From Kondoa malvinella (taxonomy: Eukaryota; Basidiomycota; Agaricostilbomycetes; Agaricostilbales; Kondoaceae), in NCBI GenBank assembly GCA_039545315.1, contig BCIM01000001.1, positions 3,071,783 through 3,135,782 on the forward strand: a stretch of DNA of 64,000 nucleotides, read 5' to 3'. Numbering within the stretch: the first letter of the stretch is position 1; each line of letters starts with the position of its first letter. The notes beneath the pieces are model-generated. The model did not search any database, was not told the DNA's origin, and was given only the letters and a program-made list of their open reading frames with translations. Both the position numbers and the translations under genes were made by a program. Positions 1 to 11,537 of the stretch are shown in pieces.

Positions 1-80
1 AGTTAACGGCGGATACCAAGGACAGATCACCCAGCTTCAGAGATACCTGCGGCTTGACCTCTTAATACCCTATCAACGGC

Positions 81-1316
81 ATGAGCATGGAAATTGACGA
101 GCGGCCCGTCGCTGGACCTTCAAATTCGCACGAAACAGACGAAGCGGCTCCAACTTCAGCTCAAGTTCCCTTGTTCTTTCCAGAGGACGACGATGATGAA
201 CAAGGCGAAGAAGGTGATTGGACAGACAGCGACACTGAAGATGATCCTGTTGTCAAAGTGCGTCTAATCAAAATTTGGGCCCAAAGTCTTGAAAGACACG
301 CTTATGCTTTCCTATGTGTGTGGTAGAGCATCCCTGTGCATTTCAATACATCACTAGGCGACGCTTTGATTCTATTGCAATACCCACATCGGAAACCTAT
401 GCCTGGCGAAAAGCATCCTCTACATATGCCTTCTCAACGACCGCCTCATGATGGATTACAACCTGATATCCCAATCTTAGCACGTAGCAAGCCTTCTGTC
501 AATCGGATACAGCTGTCCTTACCGCTAGAAACGGAACAAGGTCGAGAAAGGCAGGGCCGGTTCGATCAGTTGCTTGCGCAGAATTTCAGGAAGGGCGTCC
601 AGCCTAGTGACTTGGGGAGTGACAAGGAGGATAAGAAAGGCAAGAAAAAAGATTGGGAGGAAGAGGAAGAGTCGAACAAGCCGCTGAGTCGGATCACCTT
701 GAAGGGAGATTTGGTACCGGATCAGACAAACTACTGTGTTGGCTACTTCAAGGATGGTGCGTCTCCTCACGTGCACACGGATCGCCGTGCAGAATCTGAA
801 GCGCTGTGCAGATCACCTACACCTCGCGCCTCTTTCGTCCGTCATTCAGATGAGGCCGGACCTTACATACCTCGATCGAATAGCAGCAATGGACCGTCGA
901 GCCAATGCAGCGCATAAAGGAGGTGATCAATCAGAAGATGACGAGGACGAAGAAGAAGACGAAGAGAAAAAACGAAAAGCAGCAGCAGCGAAAGCCAAAA
1001 AAGATGCGAGCGAAGCCAAAACTCTCAATGTTACTTTCAAGAACAATGAAGAAAAATTTGGTAGTCTGAAAGGCGCAGCGACTGGTCGACAAGACGGGTC
1101 GCTCTTTGCACCTTGGCGAGCTGAAGAAGCTGAGTCTTGGGTTTCTTTGCCTCACTACGCGCCAAACGTAAGTTCCATCACTTCTAAAGACTGTTGTGGA
1201 TCGCTAAGAGCTTGGCGTAGACACACGAATCACTTCACATGCGAGATTTGCTTATCGGCGGCAACACCGATTTGTCTTTCGACATGCGACCAGCCGATCA
1301 TCTGGGCTCGCTGTAG
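81..1316 (+). CDS. RPC37: RNA polymerase III subunit RPC5 / Rpc37
   Basis: Subunit of RNA polymerase III that pairs with Rpc53 in initiation and termination; nuclear. The model joins 81-257, 327-756, 812-1167 and 1221-1316, all with GT-AG introns of 53-69 nt and frame continuity. An acidic N-terminus is followed by the family's signature beginning IPVHFNTSLGDALILLQYPHR (across the first intron), then HLHLAPLSSVIQMRPDL, an acidic Lys-rich stretch, and a C-terminus ending RDLLIGGN...MRPADHLGSL. The length, about 350 residues, suits fungal Rpc37. It lies 243 bp upstream of the next gene on the same strand. The start at 81 is the first ATG of the acidic exon. Family assignment rests on remembered motifs, not on a search. 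Confidence 0.85.
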
Positions 1317-1559
1317 CACTCGCAAATGCATGCACGCGTCGGAATTTGGTTCGGGCAACGCGTCAAAGTCATGCTTACCCCGGCAAAAAAAAGTCAAAGC
1401 GTGGAGGCCGCGCGCAATGTCTCTGATCAAAGATTTGCAACGGCTTTCATATGATCAGCATTTGACTCTCCTTGCTCTGTTCCTTGGCTGGAGCCCGAAT
1501 GGAAAACTTTCTCATGTCCGCTCCTTCTTCCGCTGCCATTGCCCCTTTCCCGCGCAAAT

Positions 1560-3242
1560 ATGGTCGGAGCCGAATTGATACCTCTAATAAGGGTCGCCCT
1601 GGCCTCTTTGGGTGATGATATCAATCCTTATGAATTCCTCGCGCGTCAATTTCATGCTCTGCTTCCCGTCTTGTCGAGTCCCGCATTCGATAAAGTCATC
1701 TACGTTTGTCTCGCGGCGCATTTGATCAGTCTGGCCAACAAGGCTGTCTATTTCTTTCTGGCGTGGAAGAAGAGTCAGATATGGTTCTTCAAGAAGAGGC
1801 CGATGCAGGGTGGTGTCTACACAGCGTGAGTTGATACTGTTTCGAGCCGAATCCGACTGACATGGTATACAGACACAACACGTCGCTCTTCATACAGCTC
1901 ACAAGTTTGGCATATGTCATCACTGCTCTCGCCGGATTGGTTCTGTTGCTCAAGTACAACCTGCCGAGTTTGACGAAACATGTCTACTTGCCGAGTTTTT
2001 TGGGACTCTACTTTATTACGCTTAGTGGATGTGCCGAGGTGCGTGTTCAGTGTGAAGTGGCCTGGTCAGACATTGAAACGATAGCACAGACGTATGGCTG
2101 CCTCTTTCTGTTCGTATCAAATAGACAAAGCAACGAACACACCAAGTTAGCCCTATCTCCCCCCCTTGGATGTACGCTGATGATCACGTAGCTTTGCGCC
2201 AAGTCTCCGTATCCGCCCAGCCTACCTCAACGCGTATTGGATCATCACACTCGTCCTCACTACCGCTATTCACGTTCCATTACTCGCGAAATTCGACATG
2301 GCGCATACGGAGGTGATCAATGACGCAACAGGCTTCCTTGGCTACTTGAATGAGAATTCGGCGAACTGGCAGGGCGGTGCTTTAGATTCTGCTGGGATCG
2401 ATCAGAGTAAGTTGCTATATCCAGCAGATGTGATGAGACTGATCTCTTGCGTGCGCAGTTGTGAATTTGATGACGAGCTTCTTTAATGCTATGGAGTCAA
2501 GCTACTTTTGGGCCCGAGTCATGTCGCTTGCTGGTCTCAGCCTGTTTCTGGTCAACCTTATTCTCGTTTGGCTGCGTGAGTTCGGTGAAACTGCTTCGGA
2601 GGTCGAGCTGACATATCTATAGCTGCCAACTTGGTCCACCAACGCCTCTTGTTGCGACACATCCGCACACTGCGACAGGCCATCGAGACAGGCAACATCT
2701 CCTCGCATGAGCAAACTTCCAGCAGGTCAGAAGCGGACGCCAACCAGCACCTCCGTCGACTGGTCGCCATGTGTCGTCGCAGATTCGCCATCGCTTTTAT
2801 CTTGCTCGCAGCCGGCATTACTATCTCGAGCTTCGTTCTTGTATTGGCTGCCAGTCCTTCCAAGACACTGTTGCAGCCTACGCGATTCTTTATCTTTATT
2901 GGAGGGCTGTACCTGACCTACGCTGCCATGTAAGTCCACATTCTTGATCCTTGTAAATCACTAATCGGTCTTTGCAGCGGTCTACCCATCGGCATCGCCC
3001 TCACGCTCAACCTCGTTTCAGGCAACAAGACCATTACGATGGAACAAACGTCCAAATTCACCAACTCTGGCTTGTTGTCTACGCACAAGGTTTCACCGTC
3101 CTTTGCTTCCTCTCAATTTGGTTCTGCGCCCAAGAACCTTGCTATCTTTGTTACGACCGAGAAGCATCGCGAAGAGGATTCCATCTCTTTGCACAGTCGG
3201 ACTCATTCGCTCGAGGACGTCGAGGAGAAGAGTATCGTGTGA
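1560..3242 (+). CDS. Orphan seven-transmembrane protein
   Basis: I do not recognise the family. Splicing 1560-1825, 1873-2038, 2090-2145, 2192-2406, 2459-2575, 2623-2929 and 2978-3242 gives one continuous frame. It encodes seven strongly hydrophobic segments, for example VIYVCLAAHLISLANKAVYF, an LTSLAYVITALAGLVLLL segment, WIITLVLTTAIHVPLLA, AGLSLFLVNLILVWL and FAIAFILLAAGITISSFVLVL. A long loop carrying TEVINDATGFLGYLNENSANW lies between TM4 and TM5. The C-terminal tail is about 80 residues, hydrophilic and Ser-rich (HREEDSISLHSRTHSLED), typical of a cytosolic phospho-tail. The 7-TM layout with a long tail would fit a GPCR-like receptor, but no diagnostic motif is visible, so function is unassigned. 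An upstream in-frame ATG at 1539 is a possible alternative start. Confidence 0.75.
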
Positions 3243-3545
3243 TGGCTTAGCAAATGTATGTGCAAAGGGAGATTCGGCTTCGGGGTTTGGGTCTTTGCGG
3301 TTCTGTGGTCAGTATTGAGGCAATGTTCAAATAGCTTTGTATGGGAAAAGAATGAGATCTATGTTGCTGTGTACATCTCTGCCAACGACAGACAGATAGG
3401 CCTCACGATCATCACTTCGGCGATTCTCTTCAGAAAAACAACCGTCATCTACGCGGGTAAGTTGTCTATCGCTGTCAGCCTTTGCCTCACAAGGTACGCA
3501 ATACGTAATTCGCGAGCAGCAGCGGCTTATTCTTCCAATCGCCAG
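3243..3545. other. Intergenic, 303 bp
   Basis: Spacer between two same-strand genes. A frame stays open across it into the downstream gene from about 3258, but its sequence does not look coding. I see no other feature. Confidence 0.5.
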
Positions 3546-4671
3546 ATGTCCTTGCGACCAAACAAGCGTCGGCGCATATCAGCGTCTCCGCCTCAGGCAG
3601 ACCCTATCCCAGACGGTAATGCTACTGAAGATGAAGTGGATGACGCTGCTGCAATGCACGATGAGATTTGGGACAAGCTGCTGGAGGGCGTCGAAGACTT
3701 GCAAGACACAATAGAACAACCAGAGACAGCTCAAGTAGGAACACAGCAAGTCGAAGACCCTCCTGATCCAACACAAGAGGTCATTGAGGGCAATGCACAA
3801 GGCGAAGAGCCAGACGGGCTTGATCTGGACGCTTTCCTTAAACAGTCTCTTGCTCAAGCGGAATCTGAAAGCGACGCAGCAGCATCTGTATCACCTGCTC
3901 CGCCTTCAACGGCTCTTCAAATAGACTCTATCCTTCCTCCTGCTCCAGAGATCTTTGTTTCGCAGTCTGCTACAGCTCCAGCTCGAACTTCTTCGAAATC
4001 GCTAGCCAAGCTGCCCTTATCGCCTTCTCCAGTCCCTACGGCTCTATCACCAGGTCTATCACCTACTATACCTCCTTCAGCTGCTCCTTTCGCTTCAGAT
4101 CCTTCATCTATAACACTACCTACCACATCAAATACACCCTTGTCAGAACTGCGCGGGAGCGAAAGCGCAACAGAAGTGCCAGCTTCTGCAACAGGCTTAC
4201 AACACCTCCTCGATTCATTTTCAACTCAAACTGCCGAACTAGTGAAAGCTTCTCTTTCACCTCCACCTCCTGCTGCGCCAGCTAAACCCGAACCCGACAT
4301 CGCGCGAGCAGCATTACAAGCCGCTCATTTGCTCACTTATTTCAAGCACTTGTTGGATCATCAGATTACGATAGCGAAAAGAAATGGGGATGCCTTCAAT
4401 GAAGAACATGCGGCGCACATCGTTGTAGAGACGCTCAGGAGGGCGCAGTTGGATAATGAGTCGAGGGAGGCCTTGTTGATTGTGTTCAATCAGATTTGTC
4501 AAGGTGCAGCGGGCTTTGAGATTTGTTACGAAGTGACTGACAAGGGCCATTTTGTCCACAGCGCATGAGATCGCTGCGCGGTTGCAAGCAGAGGCAAAGG
4601 CGAAAGCAGCTAGAGCGAGAGCACAGGCACAGGCAGAGATGGAAGCAAGGACAGAAGGCTCAGCTGCATGA
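3546..4671 (+). CDS. Ser/Pro/Ala-rich orphan protein with helical C-terminus
   Basis: Unrecognised. Two exons (3546-4503, 4562-4671) separated by a 58-nt GT-AG intron. The N-terminus has a basic, nuclear-localisation-like MSLRPNKRRRIS, then an acidic/Gln-rich stretch and a long Ser/Pro/Ala/Thr-rich low-complexity middle. The last 130 residues are better ordered and predicted helical: a segment around LQAAHLLTYFKHLLDHQI, another around HAAHIVVETLRRAQLDNESREALLIVF, and an Ala/Arg/Gln coiled coil running to the stop. The start is the first ATG before the basic motif; the frame is open further upstream to about 3258, so an extra 5' exon is possible. It is convergent with the next gene (81 bp between stop codons). 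Confidence 0.65.
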
Positions 4672-4752
4672 TAGCTCTAGGATGTAATGCACAATCAAGC
4701 GCAGGAATGCCAATGATGCCATATTACGATCTATCACACAAATATCGACAGT

Positions 4753-7445
4753 CTACTTCCTCCTCATACGCTGGTTGCCCGACGTTTGCCTCTTGATTGC
4801 ACTGTTACTGGCGCTTCTCGCAATCTTCCGATGTCGCGTCCGTCCCTCTCGATCTTCGCCAGTCAACTCCGCACCTTCGTCCTTCTCAGCTACGCCCTTT
4901 TGTAGTCCAACACCAAATTCAGACTTTTTGGTATTGTCTTTGGCCAACTTTGCTTTCCTGGCTGCTTTGCGCTCTTCCTTCTCCTCGTCATCGGCAGTAG
5001 TAGAAGGCACAAAGCTATACTCCATACCACCTCCACCGAGACTCTTGAATTGATCTCTTGGTTGGACAGTACCACGAGATACAGTCCGACCTGAGCGTTT
5101 GAAAGACATTTCACCAAAAGTAGCTGCGGCATCTGGGCGAGAAGAGGAAAGTTTGGAAGCGTTGCCGCGCTCGATGATCATCTGAGGCGCAGAGGTGCTT
5201 GGCTTAGATTGGATGGTCGATATATCTCGCTGTCTTTTCGTAGGCGCAATGTATGGTACCAGTTCTAGATGACCTCTCAGTCAATTGTCCTGACCGAATT
5301 GCGAGATGCTTACCATTTTCAGCACTGCTATCCGAATTCTGAGCATCTTCGTCATCGCCAGATTGCACTTCATCTTCTTCGCCTTGATCACGACGATTCT
5401 GCTAAGGCGATCAATCGATTGCCTATTATGGGCACAGCATATACTCACACTTGCCCTCGCAGCAGCTGAAGGATTAAGCATAGCAAATTCCTTACTGCCC
5501 TCATCAATCGTAAACGCCTTGTCCGTAAACAAGCTTCCGAATCGATCATCAGCCAGTAAGCTGGGTTCCGCCTTGTCTTTCTCTCCCTCTTTCGCAGCTG
5601 CCTCCTCTTCAGCTTTCCGCTTCTTATTCCTCTCCTTTTCTTCCCGAACTTTGATCCGTTCCGCAAGCTGTTGGTTGACTTTATACTTTTCGCCCAAAGT
5701 CTCCATTTTAGGCTGTAGACCTTTCTTTGCTCTAATTCGAGACTCGCGTTCCTTTTCCAGTCGTTGTGCGATGAGCTGTTGTCGGTATTCAGAGTATGCA
5801 AAGGGATTGGCGATCGCTTTCGCTTTGCTGTATAAACGTAGGTCGAGGAAAAAGCCGTGCATGTATGGGCGTAAGGTTGGCGTGCCAATCAGATGATCCA
5901 GATTCAACCTACACCACAATCAGTGTACTCTCACAGGTGCAGAAAGGGAACACGAACGAAGCCAGTTCCTGCCTATCCACGAATTTGTAATCCTCATAGA
6001 GCGTCGACGTCTTTTGATCATCCTCCATCTCTTCAGTCATGTGATCCAAGAACCTACACCAACGCGGTGCCATTCCCAGACCAGGTATATAATAACTCGT
6101 CACTGCACTTTGCTCGTTCGCCAGGAACACCAAACCAGAATCAGGGTAGATATGCATGTCGTTGATACTGGAAGGAGGGTTGATGGCTACAAAATTCTTT
6201 GCGCTTGCAGAAGGGGATGAATGCCAAATTTTGACAATCTTTGAATCGGCTGTAGCTACTAATGGACCATCGGCGTGATCGGTATGTGTTGTTGGCCATT
6301 GGATCTTCTTAATGGGCAGACCATAGCCTTGATCTTTGATTGTGTAAGGTGTTGGAGATCGCAAGTCGTACAACAGGGTGTGACCGGTCGAAGTACCTAC
6401 TGCGAGATTGAGACCATCTGGTTTTGATGCCAGTGCAGTCACACCGAGTTGAGCTGAATTGAGGCTCTTGTTATCTGGATCAAGGAGGGAGAGGCCGGGT
6501 AGTTGAGCTGAAGCGGATGAAGTAGAGGAAGCGAGCTTGTTGTATGGTAGACTGAGTATACCGACGCGTCTTCTTACGCGCTGATCCCAGAATTCGACTG
6601 TACCTTTTCCCGAATTGACCTCTGTACCAAAAGAAAGCAGGTGATGGGCAGGATTGACGTCTATCGCATTGACTCCTACAACGGCATCTTCGTTTTCGTC
6701 CACCGGCGCATCCGCATCTTCGGGATTGCCTTGTAATGCGAACGGATTGAGGAATCGACCTTGTTCCAGATTCAAGCGAAAAACATGACCGCCCAGACCG
6801 CCTACTAGTGCATCGCAAGAGGGGTAGTGATAGCCTAATGCTCGACCAGCTTTTGGTATCCGTGTGCGGTAGAAGGCAGATGCCTGATTGTGCAGCTCCA
6901 CAGAGCGATCCGCTTGTAGATGCAACGTTTTCGTCCAGTCGTCTGAGAGGATCTGTATAGATGTTAACAACGCATAGCCAAGCTGCTGGGAAGGCAGACT
7001 CACTTCGAAATCGACATTCTCAGCATCTGTTGTACGTGCAAACTTCATGCCTAGCTCATCAAGCTCAAAGACCTTCATCCTAGGCTTGTACGTCCCAGTT
7101 GCCAACAAGTATTTCCCATCTCTCGAGCTCTTGATCTTGTTGCTCGCTTCAGGGAAATCCAGATCCTGCAACCAGTCAGTGTCTATCCTTGATCAAGATA
7201 GCTCAGGGCTCACTTGTATCAGTCGAATGCCTTTGCCAGTCAGACTGCCATCTTCGTTAGAGCGTCCTTTGCCTTTCTTGCTGCCCTTTTTTGCGACCCA
7301 GTCCGGGGCTTGTCCAGCTCCTCCATTGACTGTATACTGTCAAACAAACAGAAGGCCAGCATGAGAGATGATTCTCAAGCAATAACACCGTGCTGACCAC
7401 TGTATGGTTGCCTCCGCCAGCACGTTGCAGCGTTAAAGTACTCAT
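4753..7445 (-). CDS. ENP2: Ribosome biogenesis factor Enp2 / NOL10 (WD repeat)
   Basis: Nucleolar WD-repeat protein needed for early pre-rRNA processing of the small subunit. Exons (minus strand): 7398-7445, 7214-7336, 7004-7165, 5958-6952, 5449-5908, 5314-5398, 4753-5264; all introns are 48-61 nt GT-AG and phases agree. Markers are APDWVAKK near the N-terminus, SSRDGKYLLATGTYKPRMKV, LHLQADRSVELHNQA, and the NUC153-type C-terminus (LNLDHLIGTPTLRPYMHG across an intron, then LLADDRFGSLF). The tail is Lys/Arg/Glu-rich with a basic end. It is divergent from the TMEM208 gene with a 225-bp shared upstream region that contains an RRPE-like motif. Start chosen at MSTLTLQRAGG, the only ATG of the first exon. 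Confidence 0.9.
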
Positions 7446-7513
7446 TCTTGCTCCAGGCCACAAGAGGGTATTTGAGATCTGGGTATCGTTTTGCGTCGTC
7501 GTACAAGTGTTAG

Positions 7514-7536
7514 AGATTTTTGAAAATCCTTTTCCC
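7514..7536 (-). promoter_or_regulatory. RRPE-like element upstream of ENP2
   Basis: The sequence TTTTTGAAAATCCTTTTCC lies about 70-90 bp upstream of the ENP2 start codon. It resembles the yeast ribosomal-RNA-processing element (TGAAAAATTTT) and nearly matches the motif between the divergent Faf1 and Drs1 genes at 53369-53386. A regulatory role is inferred. Confidence 0.45.
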
Positions 7537-7670
7537 TTGTCACGACACGGCCAAGTGATCTGCGTCCTTGCAGGTCATTAGCAGCAGTAGTAACAGCTCA
7601 GATACTGTAGCAGAATAAGTAGCAATACCAGGGTCTAGCAGCAGACGTGTCAATAAGTGACGACATAACA

Positions 7671-8438
7671 ATGGCACAAGGCAGCGCAAAGAAGATAGCA
7701 CAACAGAATGCTGCTTCGCTCGCATTACTCCGAAATGGTTTCATCATCTCCCAAATCATCCATTTGATCAGTTTCTGGCTCTTCCGATCAAATTATACGC
7801 GCAGCAAGATTATTCTCTACTTCTTATCGACCGCGGCTGCTGGAAGTATTGGTTTGACGTTGAACAGGATGGGACAGGCTGTTTATGACCGAACAGGGAA
7901 TCTGGTCAAGGGTGGAGATGATCTGAGCCAAGGCGGATTGACAGCATACATGTTGGTGCTCTGTCTATTCTTGTGCTTCGTATTGACGGATTGATTAGGT
8001 TTGATATCGTGTACATCACTTGTGCGCGTTCTGCCAGGCTGTTTCTGCGTTTTGACTGACACTTGTCCAGGGGCCATCCATGTCCTCACAGCCCTGATCA
8101 GCGCCAAGTTCTACCTCCTCTACTTCGTCGTAAGTCCTTCCTTCTTTTCACTCTGTCTCAAACAGTCCTCTTCCCTGTCTTTGAGCTCGGGCCCTGTCCA
8201 CTTGAATCCCTGCTATCCCGCTTTCGAACCTGACCTTGTTCCTCGTTCATAGATCCCAGCATACGCATTCTACAAGCTCTGGATCCATTTTCTCCAACCA
8301 CGTTTCTTCCCTTCTCGTCCTTCCTTGGTCCAACCGGTCGAAGCAGAAAAGCAGCAAGCAGATGGACTAAGCAAGAAGCAGCGCAAACTTCAAGAGCGGT
8401 ACAAAGCGGGCGATAAGCGTGTACAAGCTAGACAGTGA
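7671..8438 (+). CDS. SND2: SND2 / TMEM208-like ER protein (DUF788)
   Basis: Small ER membrane protein of the SRP-independent targeting route. Exons 7671-7951, 7999-8021, 8071-8129 and 8253-8438; exon 2 is only 23 nt. Spliced, it gives KKIAQQNAASLALLRNGFII (first TM), a second TM around ILYFLSTAAAGSIGLTL, the DUF788 signature GGLTAYMFDIVYITWAIHVL, a TM with FYLLYFVIPAYAFYKLW, and a Lys/Arg-rich cytosolic tail ending VQARQ. Length about 180 residues is normal for the family. The last intron (8130-8252, 123 nt) is longer than the local norm. The stop lies only 42 bp from the convergent sedlin stop codon. An in-frame non-ATG extension upstream was ignored. Confidence 0.85.
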
Positions 8439-8480
8439 TGGAATACTACTGTGTTGTCGTGTGGATGGCTGCTTGAGCGA

Positions 8481-9110
8481 CTAGAGATGTTGTTTCGCAG
8501 CGGCTTTGACTCTGGTATCGAATGCTGTGCTTCTGATAGGCGCATTCAGTTCATGAAAAGGGTTGAGCAAGTGTTTGGTGTATGCTTCCCAGACTGCGTG
8601 AAGGAAGAGACGGATCGAGTCATCTTGCTTTAGGTCATGCAGCAGAATAATGCGCAGGCCTGACAGAGCGATTAGCTACTTGTAATCGAAAGAAGAAGAA
8701 GAAAGCGTACCACCAGGCGTGACCCACGCTGAGACTGTCCATTCGTGAAACTTGTCTATCGACTTTAAATACCTGTGCAAGCACGCCAAAGTCAGCCAGA
8801 AAGCTGTCAGAATATGCTAGCGCACGCACATGTGACCATTAACCCATTGTACGTCTTCCACAACATCCAAGCTTGCATGCGCAACGAGCTGCATAACATG
8901 TCGACCATGTTTCGGTCCATAACTTACCGCAGTCTTGCCTGGCGCAGAAGGAGGAGCAGATGTAGATCCAAAGATACTGAAGGACTGTTGTGAGGGCGAA
9001 GAGAGACTCGCTTGAGCTGCTGCGGCTGAAGGAGAAGCGCGAGTTGACGTGAGAGTGGTTTCGTAGATTGGATTGTCGACTGTGCCTACCAGCACTAGGT
9101 AGAAGCTCAT
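8481..9110 (-). CDS. TRS20: TRAPP complex subunit sedlin (Trs20 / TRAPPC2)
   Basis: Core TRAPP subunit acting in ER-Golgi and Golgi vesicle tethering. Exons 8830-9110, 8711-8772 and 8481-8659 on the minus strand give a protein of 173 residues. It starts MSFYLVLVGTVDNPIYE, followed by a Ser/Ala-rich insertion absent from shorter family members. Then come RHVMQLVAHASLDVVEDVQW, LKSIDKFHEWTVSAWVTPGG, RIILLHDLKQDDSIRLF and LNPFHELNAPIRSTAFD, all classic longin-fold sedlin blocks. Within exon 1 there is an in-phase 39-nt stretch (8889-8927) with good splice-site ends. I kept it as coding because RHVMQ aligns with RHLNQ of known sedlins. Confidence 0.9.
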
Positions 9111-9277
9111 GATAGTGTAGATGAGCTGTACTGAGGTATCGCAAGGCCAAGGTATAGTCAGTCAATATTAGGTATATCGCGGTCTGGAGACAAGCCGATT
9201 TCGAGGACGCGAGCACAGTGATGGTGGATTTCGACGATCACCTGCTGCATTACTCTATCGACCAACATATTCCCACT

Positions 9278-11340
9278 CTAGCCCTTGAGCGCCTTCTTCA
9301 GTGTCTGCACAATATCGATCAGCCTCACATCAAGCATTGAGTAGCGATCACAACTCACAGCCTCCATCTCATCAAAGTCATCCGTCTGTACTTTTACAAT
9401 CTGCCTGCCCAACGTTCGCTCCAGACTTTGCATGACCTTGAATGAATTTTGGTCATGGACGAAATTGATGCTGATGCCTTGACGACCGAATCGACCCGTT
9501 CGACCTGTGGACCCAATCAAGATGAATCAGCTATGCACCGAATCATCTCTTTGTGGCGTCTCTTTGAGAGACGCACCTATCCTATGAATGTAGGTCTCGC
9601 TGTCTGGTTGACCAAACTTGTCCGTCGGCATATCATAACTGTCGCTCGTTCGTAAGCGCGCAACTTTACCCATAGACTCAATAGAACCGACTTGATGACC
9701 AGATTCACTTGAAGAACATCGATCCCCCTCGCAATCACATTGGTCGTAATGAGGACTTTGGTTTTGCCCGCTTTGAAGTCATCCATGACGGTATCTCTTT
9801 CAGCACCATCGAGTTGACCGTGCAGCGCGGTGACTTTGTGTCCTTCGCTTATCATGCGTCTGGCAATCTCGTCTGCCTGGTCGCGTTTCTGTGCAACCGT
9901 TCAGAATGAACACAATCACTTGTGATCAGCCAGACAACTTCGCACCTTGCAAAAGATGATGGATTGTCCAATAGTCAGAAGATGATATAGCTCGAGCAGG
10001 ACTTCATATTTATGCTGTTCGTTCCGACAATCTGTCGGGGAAGTATTAGATGTAAGCCAAAAGAAAAGGCACACGTCAACACGACCGACCCATGAAGAAT
10101 TGTTTGATTGCATCCAGAGTGACTTCTTCCTTCTTCAGCCTGATCTCGTTGGCTTTCGGCGCAAACCGAAGAGCGAAATTCCGGACTGTTTCGCTGAAAG
10201 TAGCAGAGAAGAGGACAATTTGAACGGCTTGGTTTGCTTTGGTGATCATGCTGCCAAATAGCGGTTAGAGTAGACGTAGAAGAGCAGATGAAAAGACATA
10301 CTTTTTGATGTTGATACTTTGATCTGCCATTTGTCCTTCGTCGAGCATGTTATCCGCTTCATCAAGTACAAAGACCTTGATCTTATTCAGGTCCAATACA
10401 CCTCTCGACCGTACAATCTGTCAATTCCGACGCAACATTCAGCTCACGAAAGAGCAAAACATCGAGAGACTGACATCCAATATAGTTCCAGGTGTACCAA
10501 CAATCAGATGCGCTTCTATCGCTGATCCTCTATACCGAACACCTTTGGTCGCGAGGAAAGTCTTTACTTCGGTGAATTCAGCCATCTTGGCTACCACATC
10601 CATGATTTGTCTTGTCAATTCACGCGAAGGAGCAATGCAGATAGCCTGTCAGCCAGATCTTGGGATATCAGCTCTCGAAAGAGTTACATCAAAGTCAGCT
10701 GACCTGGGGTACGAGCTGAGTGAAGTCAATTCGACTGAGCATGGTGAGCACGAAAGCCGCTGTTTTGCCTGTCCCGGATTGCGATTGCCCGATCATGTTT
10801 TGTGGTCTGCGAGACGCCAGAGTCACATAATGAGACAAGCTCATCCCTAAAGGACATCTGGTGTACTCACGGATCTTGTAAAAGTAAAGGAAGAGCTCTT
10901 GACTGAATTTTAGAAGGTTTCTGGAATCCCATCTTGTAGACGCCTTTGAGCAAATCCGGGTGTCTGTGACCAGCCGTATTAGCGCTTGGAACATGCTGCA
11001 ACATCACACGGGAGCACACAGATGGAGATCCTCAAAGCTTTGCGCAGAGTATAGAGGGGAATTTGGATCAGCTTGTTGATCTGCCAAAGTCACTTGAACT
11101 TCATGTTCGATATTTTGTAGCAGCTGTGACGCTGTAGAATTTGATGTAGAGGCTTCTGCAGGCGCGTCTGCCTCTACTGGTGCCTCGACTGGGGCAGGTG
11201 TGGCAGTTTCCTCTGTTGATGTTTGATCTGCTTTGACCGACAGGCGAGAGGCCAGGTCGTCTATATTCTTTAGTCAGGCCATTCCACTGCACTTGCTCAG
11301 CTGTACACATACTGGAAAGAGCTGAGCTGTCGTCTGCCAT
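9278..11340 (-). CDS. DBP5: DEAD-box mRNA export helicase Dbp5 / DDX19
   Basis: ATP-dependent RNA helicase that remodels mRNPs at the cytoplasmic face of nuclear pores. About nine introns. Visible motifs in order: Q-motif [14 protein letters not shown], motif I SQSGTGKT (10746-10790 region), [22 protein letters not shown] within [32 protein letters not shown], and [11 protein letters not shown] Thr/Ala/Glu-rich N-terminal extension precedes [17 protein letters not shown], as in Dbp5. The last intron uses a GTGAGT donor after EMEA, and the C-terminus reads TLKKALKG, matching Dbp5 ends. The start is [10 protein letters not shown] at 11340; MLPNDI at 11358 is an in-frame alternative. It lies 168 bp downstream of the sedlin start on the same strand. 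Confidence 0.9.
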
Positions 11341-11537
11341 AATGTCGTTTGGAAGCAACTAATTGCTCATGTCAAAATGCATGACGATGCTGCAGACCTT
11401 TGTGAGATGCTTGAATCGTACACAATAGCAACGAGATACGTGTAGCAGTATAGCGCATCATGAAACAAAGGGCATAGATGCAAGTTCCGTCATTCAGCTA
11501 TACACACGGCGTACTTGAGCCTTTCCCTTTGATCCGC

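Noticed and set aside
5306..5896. Long plus-strand ORF opposite the ENP2 gene
   Set aside because: Antisense shadow of the Lys/Glu-rich ENP2 exon; no domain, hydrophobic composition comes from the complement of acidic/basic codons.
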